Below are positions 56,881-64,000 of a stretch of DNA of 64,000 bases, piece by piece. Position 1 is the stretch's first letter. Each line of letters starts with the position of its first letter. The notes below the pieces were generated by a model. That model was not told where the DNA came from, made no database searches, and saw nothing but the letters and a program-made list of their open reading frames with translations. Made by a program: the position numbers and the translations under genes. Source of the stretch: Clavelina lepadiformis (lineage: Eukaryota > Chordata > Ascidiacea > Aplousobranchia > Clavelinidae); the NCBI RefSeq assembly GCF_947623445.1, contig NC_135245.1, positions 20,343,501-20,407,500 on the forward strand. The letters are read 5' to 3'.

Positions 56881-57915
56881 ATGGATGAGAGTTGGAATAT
56901 TTCGGATGATCTCGAAGCAATCCACAAAGAGGTGAGCTTCGAGGTATGGAGACTGGAGAAGAAGATTGCCTCAATATTCGGGATTGAGACTCTCATGTCA
57001 CTCGGGAATTACATCCAATCCCCATCCAACTTCCACAAACTCGTAACAAATGAACTGAAGATCATCCAGGAAGACCTGCTCATTGAGATGAGGAAGTTTT
57101 CTCAGAGGATTAATGGGATTATAAACATAGCGCGCGTGGAACAAGGTGAAGTGTCGGAAGTGATCATTGATTATGACGATGAGGAAATATTTAATGACAA
57201 GTTTGCTCTTGTTAGTCCCAAAACAAAGTCAGTTAAATTGAAACAGCGCAAAGTGAAAACTAGAATTGGGAGCATGCATCAACCTATTGTGCTGAATAGG
57301 ATTGCAGAAAATGACTCTGCTGCTGATAACATCAACAACTCGGATATTGGTGATGGAGAAGAATTACTCCATGACGTATCGCCACCTAGTGGTAAATCAT
57401 CAGCCTCAGAAGACGAAGATCCAGAAGAAGGCAGTGGAAGGTTGAAGATCATCGCTCAATACAAGTGCATGGACTGCCCGAAAGCTTTCAAGATCTACAG
57501 CAAATACAGGAAGCATTGCAAGAAGAGACACAAGATAGTTGGGTCAGTTTGCCCGGTCTGTGGCCGACAGTTCCAGAGTGAATCTTTCATGCTTGAGCAT
57601 TGTTATACTCATGCCAATGTTAAGCCGTTTGAATGCAAAGAATGTGGCAAATGCTTTGGACGAAAAACAAGTTACACCGTCCATTTAAAAAGTCATTCGG
57701 ATAAGCGTCCGTTTGAGTGTGAAGTTTGTGGGAAGACATTTCGCTTAAAACAATCAATGAAAGGACATAAGTTGGTCCACAGTCAAGAAAAAAACTTTAT
57801 TTGTTCTGAATGTGGTAAACGGTTTATCCGCAAGCAAGGCTTAAGAAATCATCTAAAGAGACATGACCACACTTCTAAGTTAAAGGAGGAAAAAAAACTT
57901 TGCTGCGCAGACTGA
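56881..57915 (+). CDS. C2H2 zinc-finger protein Z2 (type B N-terminus)
   Basis: Single coding exon, 344 aa. The N-terminal 85 residues are helical: a first helix with EVWRLEKKIASIF, a turn with LGNYIQSPSNFHKL, then a second helix (NELKIIQEDLLIEMRKF) that aligns with the helix of Z1. A long acidic linker follows. Five C2H2 fingers lie at about 195-335; the first is irregular (CMDCPKAF...HCKKRH). Fingers 3-5 have near-canonical linkers (VKPFEC, KRPFEC, EKNFIC). A role as a nuclear DNA-binding regulator is inferred from the family. AATAAA begins two bases after the stop codon. Confidence 0.9.
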   Translation: MDESWNISDDLEAIHKEVSFEVWRLEKKIASIFGIETLMSLGNYIQSPSNFHKLVTNELKIIQEDLLIEMRKFSQRINGIINIARVEQGEVSEVIIDYDDEEIFNDKFALVSPKTKSVKLKQRKVKTRIGSMHQPIVLNRIAENDSAADNINNSDIGDGEELLHDVSPPSGKSSASEDEDPEEGSGRLKIIAQYKCMDCPKAFKIYSKYRKHCKKRHKIVGSVCPVCGRQFQSESFMLEHCYTHANVKPFECKECGKCFGRKTSYTVHLKSHSDKRPFECEVCGKTFRLKQSMKGHKLVHSQEKNFICSECGKRFIRKQGLRNHLKRHDHTSKLKEEKKLCCAD

Positions 57916-57916
57916 A

Positions 57917-57922
57917 AATAAA
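57917..57922 (+). terminator. Polyadenylation hexamer immediately after Z2 stop
   Basis: AATAAA two bases past TGA would give an extremely short 3' untranslated region if used. Confidence 0.4.
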
Positions 57923-58140
57923 TAATATTAACTAACTTTGAGTTATTGGTTGAAAAATACGGCCGAGCTTCAACTCTTGACTGCCAGGCATGGCTCCATT
58001 AGATTGTTTGTTGTGGCGGAATATTCTGTTTCTCCATTACCACATCATTGTTAGCGATATTGTGACATCACAGTTTTGTGTCTTTGTAATGCTGGCATTG
58101 ATAGAGATGGTTGCGTGATTTTTAATCTGTTTACTGTTGC

Positions 58141-58142
58141 AG
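58141..58142 (+). promoter_or_regulatory. Splice acceptor in the Z3 5' leader
   Basis: tttactgttgcag followed by GG, 46 bases before the Z3 ATG and 226 bases after the Z2 stop. It implies that the Z3 leader is spliced, either to an upstream non-coding exon or, as known for tunicate operons, to a trans-spliced leader. Confidence 0.5.
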
Positions 58143-58188
58143 GGACATAAGTGGAGTTTATATTAAACTGTCTCAGACTATATTTGAC

Positions 58189-59253
58189 ATGGGCAGCTCT
58201 GTGCACCAGTCTATCAAGAACGACATCAACAATGAGTTAAAAAGACTAGAGAAGTCGATTGTTGACGTCATGGCACTTGATTCTCTTGATTTTATGGGCA
58301 AATACATCTCTTCACCGGTAACTCTCCGCAAATTTTTCATCAAAGAGATCCGGGTGATGTACTGCGACCTCAAGCAGGAAATAACAAAGTTTCAACGAAA
58401 AGTTGAAGAGATTTTACAGTCACACGTGGGCGGCACAGAGCATAATGACCACATGTATTGTGCAAGTCCCAACATTGCCACAAGATTGAACCAATTGACT
58501 CGTGCAATTTCCCCACACATTGACAAGGAATATTCGCCTCAAGGTGAGGAAAAAATTGCAGATCTTACACAAGCTTCTCTCGAGCAAGATGTAGTGATGA
58601 GAGTTTCCCAACTGGTTGGTGCTGAAATTGATAAGAAGCTGACAACGACTGTTGATCCCGTACATGCAAACGAAAGCGAAGATAGTGAGATCACAATGGA
58701 TCACATTGTCAAGAAAAATGAGCAGTTGGATGATGACTCAGCATCTTCTGACATCTCCCTCAGTGCCATCGAGGTTGAAGACGATATGAAACAATTCCTC
58801 TCAAACCCTGTCATCAGTAAAAAAAAGAAAAATGAAAGGAGGCCACCTAGCAGGCAAAGTGTTAGCTGTCCAGTGTGCGGTAAAACTCTCAAAAGTAAAT
58901 ACACCTTAGTCGAGCACAATCGCATCCACACTGGGGAGAAACCTCATAAATGTGAGACCTGTGGGAAGGGCTTCGCTTCAAACAGCAACCTTGAAAAACA
59001 TCGCATCGTACACACCGGGCAACGACCTTTCATGTGCGAAATATGTGGTCGTGCTTTCAACTACAGGCACGCGCTCATTGGACATCGACTTGTTCATACG
59101 CAAGAAAGAAATTTCATTTGTTCTGTTTGTGGAAAAGCATTTTTGAGGCCGAATAATTTGAAGAAACACACCCAAACTCATTACAAAAAGCCTAAATTGA
59201 AGAAAAGGAAACAGACAAAGAAAGTTGACCCTGACGATGACGATGAAAAGTGA
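58189..59253 (+). CDS. C2H2 zinc-finger protein Z3 (type B N-terminus)
   Basis: Single coding exon, 354 aa. The N-terminus parallels Z2: NNELKRLEKSIVDVM, then MGKYISSPVTLRKFF, then EIRVMYCDLKQEITKFQRKV. The middle is acidic and Ser-rich, ending in KKKKNERR. Four well-formed C2H2 fingers at about 227-335 (CPVCGKTL, CETCGKGF, CEICGRAF, CSVCGKAF) are joined by TGEKPHK, TGQRPFM and TQERNFI linkers, so sequence-specific DNA binding is likely. The C-terminus is basic then acidic (KKRKQTKK, DPDDDDEK). It starts only 273 bp after the Z2 stop. Confidence 0.9.
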   Translation: MGSSVHQSIKNDINNELKRLEKSIVDVMALDSLDFMGKYISSPVTLRKFFIKEIRVMYCDLKQEITKFQRKVEEILQSHVGGTEHNDHMYCASPNIATRLNQLTRAISPHIDKEYSPQGEEKIADLTQASLEQDVVMRVSQLVGAEIDKKLTTTVDPVHANESEDSEITMDHIVKKNEQLDDDSASSDISLSAIEVEDDMKQFLSNPVISKKKKNERRPPSRQSVSCPVCGKTLKSKYTLVEHNRIHTGEKPHKCETCGKGFASNSNLEKHRIVHTGQRPFMCEICGRAFNYRHALIGHRLVHTQERNFICSVCGKAFLRPNNLKKHTQTHYKKPKLKKRKQTKKVDPDDDDEK

Positions 59254-59812
59254 ACTTTATGTGTCTGCCATACTGTGTTGGTTGTCTTATGCCAAGTTGT
59301 TCCAACATTGCTATGTGATGGGGTAAATTGTTCCACACAAGCCCCGCCTTGTATATACAATGGTAGATACATACATGTCAGCTTCTGCAAGACTGTAGAC
59401 TCTGTATGCTAGTTATGTGGTTGCACATGTTTTATGATAAGCAGGAAAGATGTTGTTCTGAAATTAGAAATGTGTTAGATGAATTATTTTATATTTTGGA
59501 TTTAGTGGTCGTGCTAACCTTCCACTATTGTAGCAACACTGTAAAGATTGATTGTTTGTGGGCGTATTTCTTGTTTGGTCTTTCTACAACGTGGTCAGCA
59601 CCACACTTTCCGCTCCCCGCGGTCATTGGTGAAACATAAACAATACAATATTAATCGCTTAAAGTTGGCCATCATTCTATTAATAATAGTCCACCCTTCA
59701 ATAAGTCTGTTTTTTTTTAATTTTAACCTATTTCGACTTCTACTTGAGTTGAATCATTTAAGACAATCAACATTTACGTCATTTTTTAGGTGGTCAGCTT
59801 TCGTAGGTTACG

Positions 59813-60763
59813 ATGAATTCACTGAATGTTGAAGACGGAGCCGGGCTGGGGGCGGATGTCATTGGAATGTTGATCCTGAACGAACTGAAATGTCTTCGCA
59901 GAGAACTCACGGATGAAGTGAGGAAGATCGGAGAGAGACTTACCAACCTTCCCCAGATGAAATTCAAGTTTCGGGAATCGATGTCTGGTGACATCAGTGC
60001 CGAGGTCACGGATGATTGCTCGTGTGGGACCCTAAGACAACCGATGAACCTTATATCAAGAAGTGAAGAAAACGCGAACCTGCTTCACAGATCGACGAAA
60101 GAAACATTCAAGGAAGTGCTCTCGGACAGTAGTATCATTGAAAGCCACGCTGCATTTAACATGGGACACCCTGCAAAAGAATTGACGAATTATTCCAGGT
60201 ACTCAGCAGGTCATGACGGAGATATCTGCGATGAAAACTTTCTGGTCCTTCCAGGTTTGAATCATAGGGCAGGCCTTCCATTGTCTAAGGTTCTAGGATC
60301 AGACATTGAATGTGGCGGCCATCAATATGATGTCAATCATGATCACAGCTATTTGACCCATGCTGAGTCACTAGATCATCTTGAGTCATCAATTTTGGTG
60401 GAAAGTCACGCCATGGATGTCAATAAACAGATCAAGAAATACAAAAAATTTAAATGTGAAATTTGCTCCAAGAATTTTTCAACGAAAGGAAGTCTGCTTC
60501 GGCACAACCACCTACATTCAGGCGTCCGTAAGTTTGTCTGTAAGGTTTGTGGGAAGGGATTTTTTCGCAGCGACCACTTAAACACGCACTTTGCCACTCA
60601 CACTCACAAGAAAAGTTTTTCCTGTCACGTTTGCAAGAGACGGTTCTCCAGTTCACAAAACCTTCAGAAACATTCAAATATGCACAGTTTGAGTCTTGTG
60701 GCTACTGCAGTGCCAGCAATTCTTCACGAAACTGAGTCCGATGCAAATGAAACTGAAAGTTAA
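59813..60763 (+). CDS. C2H2 zinc-finger protein Z4 (type A N-terminus)
   Basis: Single coding exon, 316 aa. Residues 14-46 (DVIGMLILNELKCLRREL, DEVRKIGERLTNL) closely match the helix of Z1, making Z4 the second type-A member. A disordered middle follows, then three C2H2 fingers at about 214-295 (CEICSKNF, CKVCGKGFF, CHVCKRRF) and a short tail. Acceptor-like AGs (ttttttag, tttcgtag) lie just upstream of the ATG, so the leader is probably spliced. Three fingers instead of four or five suggests loss of a terminal finger. Confidence 0.88.
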   Translation: MNSLNVEDGAGLGADVIGMLILNELKCLRRELTDEVRKIGERLTNLPQMKFKFRESMSGDISAEVTDDCSCGTLRQPMNLISRSEENANLLHRSTKETFKEVLSDSSIIESHAAFNMGHPAKELTNYSRYSAGHDGDICDENFLVLPGLNHRAGLPLSKVLGSDIECGGHQYDVNHDHSYLTHAESLDHLESSILVESHAMDVNKQIKKYKKFKCEICSKNFSTKGSLLRHNHLHSGVRKFVCKVCGKGFFRSDHLNTHFATHTHKKSFSCHVCKRRFSSSQNLQKHSNMHSLSLVATAVPAILHETESDANETES

Positions 60764-62394
60764 TTGAAACTGTCCTGCAAGTAGTGATGTTGCAAGTATT
60801 ACTTCGGTATCTTTCATTCATGTTATTTTTATGTTTTGACATTTTTGTTAGTGTTTTCATTATATGTATGTTCGTATTAATGAGAGGTGTTGTAGTGCTC
60901 CTAAGATCTTTCAAATTGTAATCTGCTTTTTCACGTTCAAACTTTTCCACATTTCTTATTTTTCAAGTTAAGCATTTTTTTGTTTGTGATCACTTTTCAG
61001 TGATGATGTTTATGTGACCATTGACATCCTATTTTATGTAAAATGTGCAAATTATAGTTCTACGTTTTTAGACCAAATATCAGCCGAAACTTGTTTTGAA
61101 TTCACTTTGTGACGTTATAATCACCACTGAACATCTGAAGAGATGACAACTTTGCGACATATTTTCATAATTTTATTTTAATATTTTTGAAAAATTGTTT
61201 CAGTTACTATTCATTAAAAGTCCTTAAATATCTGCTGCCCTGTTCTTCTTCGATTACTTTTATTAATTAGTACCAGCTCCACATTTTTAACTTTTTTGCG
61301 GCCTTGAATGCGGTTGCAACCCACGTTTACGAAATCTTGTTTCAAACAACGTTTCACCTGCGAGTGTTGACTTTGGAGTTATCCTTCAGACGCAAAGTTT
61401 CTCTCAGCTTAAGGCATAAATACAAAAAATCATTGGGGATGACGCCTCACATTGTGAAATCAGATCTAGATGAGATAAATATTCTTCGGTGGAGCGTTCA
61501 ATGATGAGGCCCTTGTTCATTCACAGCGGCGCTAGAAGCGTATCATATCTATATCTAAGCGTATTTGTAGGACCGGGCCCCTTCTAATAACAAGTTACCT
61601 CATTCTCAACAAAAATGTCCTGGAGTTAAAAGTAACGATCATATTATTAAACTGAAAGCTCAACCTCCACCCCAGGCTTGCTAAAGCGTATTACATAGAA
61701 TGGGAATCGATTGATGTACGCAGAAAATGTAAATGGCGAGAATTTTGCGAGATCACGTAATAACTTTGGTTCAATGATGGTAACAGAAGTTTCTACGTGT
61801 AAAGTGCGAACGATGAGGAGAGGTTTTAATCTCAAACCGTCACCTTGGCTACGCCATTATTGGAATCATTATATTTTCGGACTGATGAAAGTGTGATGAT
61901 ATTATAAAATTGCTTGCAAATCGAATGCCGCATAGAATACTTGTTTACGGAAATCGGCAAAGCAAAGCATTGCGTTACGTAATCGATTACTCTCTGCTTA
62001 TCGTATTAAGTCGTGACAAAAATGTCGTGCATGCCTATATTGTGTGTGTTATTATTCATATTTGTTCAATGCGTTACAGTCTACTAAGTTAACCCTAGAA
62101 AGTGGTCGACTTTATTATGTAGCTGTCCCAATGTTTTATCTTGATGTATTCGTTCAATGAAGCTTCAATATAATCAGAATATACAGTTGTCATTGTTGTG
62201 TAACCTTTGTAGTGAAGTGGGTAAACCTTACAGGTTAAGGTACCATATACCACTTTTCATTACAAACGTGTTTGCACAATTTATTAAACTCGGTAATGAT
62301 TCTTCAAGATATCGTTTATTTTTTGCCATTAACTGGGCGTAGCGAAGATTACGACGCTAATTATTAGTTATAGCACAACAAAGCACACGCTAAA

Positions 62395-62500
62395 GGACAA
62401 GTAATGCACAGGAAATCATCACTGGATCCAAGGGTATTACAAAAGTAGCGCGGTTGGGCATCGAACTCGTCTAACCACTCCACTAATAAGCCAAAAGGCA
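62395..62500 (-). mobile_element. tRNA-related SINE fragment
   Basis: The minus strand carries TAGTGGAGTGG (A-box type) and, after only a few bases, GAGTTCGATGCCC (B-box type), so the anticodon-arm region is missing. It cannot fold as a tRNA and is best read as a decayed SINE head. Confidence 0.35.
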
Positions 62501-63659
62501 ACCTATACGGTTAGGATAATTCCACCTTTGGTTCTCTATTCACTACAGCACTACCAATCAAAGTTCTAGTTCAAGAGCATATGAACCACTTACTTTTCTG
62601 TGTGGTTCGTTGGTCTGTTTGTGCATGGAGCCACTGAAATTTTACTAAATTTTACATGTTTTGACCTTCACAAATTTCGCTTCGTAGAATGACACTCACC
62701 GGTATTCAAACGGGTTTTTGTGTTTTTAAGTTTATACCAATATTGCTATCAAGAAACAGAACGAACTTTGGGTTTGATCAAAGTTAACTTCCATAAATTC
62801 ACTTTTTAAGATTTTGTCCCCGACGTTTTCTTAAAACATTTATTGCCGGTTACCGCAATTCGAAACATAAGAAGGTCATGGCAGCTCACAGCGAATGCTT
62901 GAAGGAAATGAAGGTGAAGTTCGTTTCAGGCCAAATTTAGAAGCTATCAGTGGCCTGATGGTATAAAATGCAAGCAAAATAGGTCTAAATGGCTAGTTGC
63001 GTTTCATACCGATACAATAGAAAAGACAACGTTGCAGTGATTCCAACTATAACGAATTATGTCTGACTGCAAACCCCAGACCGTTAAGTTTTGGTTTTAC
63101 GCGTGGTTCATCATTTTTTCGCGTTAAAATTGTGTGAAATTACGTTCCACAAACAGAGGATATTATTAAAATCTGGATATTTAAATTGAATATTACATTT
63201 TGACAGGAAAAGTGCATCGTAAAACTTGTCAAAACGTTTTCTTGGTTACAAACTTCAGACAGTCGGGTGTGTTGTACGCCTGCAGAGTATGGCAGTTTTC
63301 GCCGAGATCTCGGGTGTGCAGACTTAAAATTCCGGTGTGCAAGGAAGCGGCTGGTGTGCACTGCGACTCGTGGCCTAAGGCTGCCTGGCATCTGTGCATG
63401 AAAGATGCAGCTGATTCATTCATTTATTTTCGTCTTCAACGTGAGGGACAAAAAATTGTGCTGACGCAAGTGGTCGCAAACTTATTAGCAGTTAATGACA
63501 ATAATTTCCACAAATTGGATGGAAAGATATGACAAGGCCTCGTGGGCAAAAAATGCAATACGGACCAATAAGAAAATGTAAAAAATTTATTTGGGTCTAT
63601 CGGCGGTATTGCGGCCACATTCTTTCTTTGCGTTTTAAAGCTCTTCACCATGTTGTGCA

Positions 63660-63712
63660 GAATTTAATTTAATTTTTTACTTTAATTTTTTACTTTAATT
63701 TTATATTAATTT
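63660..63712. repeat. AT-rich short tandem repeat
   Basis: Units of about 13 bp resembling tttaattttttac are repeated two to three times with decay. Confidence 0.55.
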
Positions 63713-64000
63713 CAACTGATGCAAAATCGAAGCAAAACGATTTCTTCCAAGACTACTTTTTCCGGGTTATTGCGGACACTCCTTTGAGATGCGGCCACAC
63801 ATCCCCATAAATGCGTCCGCATGTTCCTGCTTTTGTGGACATATTTTATGAAGATTTTAGCCTTTTACAGTATTGCAGTTTGTTAAACTATATATTGTAT
63901 GGTCAAACGTCCTAAATCAAGAGCACACAGATTTGTCCCCAAAACATGCGCACTGGTCATTATAAGAAAAAAACCAAACAATAATTTATCGTCTTTTATG

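Larger units (their letters stand above)
60764..64000. other. Gene-poor right flank
   Basis: No supported exon. An open frame of 110 codons at 63200-63532 overlaps an antisense one and shows no family motif. The region includes a tRNA-related fragment near 62395-62500, an AT-rich tandem motif at 63660-63712 and a repeated GCGGCCACA-type motif at 63609-63800. Confidence 0.45.

Noticed and set aside
62395-62500. Functional tRNA gene on the minus strand
   Set aside because: A and B boxes are too close for an anticodon arm, so no cloverleaf can form.
63200-63532. 110-codon open frame as a gene
   Set aside because: Overlapped by antisense frames of similar size, with no family motif, signal or splice context.

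Overview
The window is eukaryotic nuclear DNA, AT-rich with compact genes, GT-AG introns of about 90 bp to several kb, a few small dispersed repeats and no sign of bacterial organisation. The gene set (a smoothelin-type calponin-homology gene with two alternative last exons, Ly6/CD59-like GPI proteins, thyroglobulin type-1 proteins, chemokine-receptor-like GPCRs and a tandem C2H2 zinc-finger cluster) points to an invertebrate deuterostome, most likely an ascidian tunicate. The organism call is inference; the gene calls rest on reading frames, splice sites, intron phases and family motifs.

Layout. 1-6.5 kb: a minus-strand array of Ly6/three-finger genes. One is complete (136 aa), one lacks a recognised signal-peptide exon, and two are relic last exons. 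The array also holds an LTR-like insertion whose empty site survives in a paralogous copy. 8.9-31.5 kb: one large plus-strand smoothelin-like gene. I could join 20 coding exons with matching phases into an open frame of 1861 or 1887 codons, depending on which of two terminal exons is used. 33.3-36.9 kb: two convergent thyroglobulin type-1 genes forming a large inverted duplication with near-identical promoters and near-identical exon 1-exon 2 blocks but strongly diverged third exons. 40.9-48.7 kb: two head-to-tail minus-strand class A GPCR genes with the same exon architecture. 54.8-60.8 kb: four plus-strand C2H2 zinc-finger genes with uninterrupted coding exons and a shared, unfamiliar helical N-terminal region, ordered A-B-B-A. 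The rest is intergenic with two copies of a hAT-like MITE and tRNA-related SINE material.

Most notable signals: (1) the octamer TGACGTCA occurs about 40 times by my manual count, against roughly one expected, concentrated between about 11 and 48 kb in introns and intergenic DNA, and it also lies inside a MITE and over a start codon; (2) three smoothelin repeats in one protein, each split by a phase-0 intron at the same place; (3) alternative CH-domain last exons that mirror the two C-terminal types of vertebrate smoothelins; (4) a mosaic of conserved and diverged blocks in the inverted thyroglobulin-1 pair; (5) a GPCR that has lost the TM6 CWxP proline beside a paralogue that kept it; (6) the lineage-specific N-terminal module of the zinc-finger cluster.
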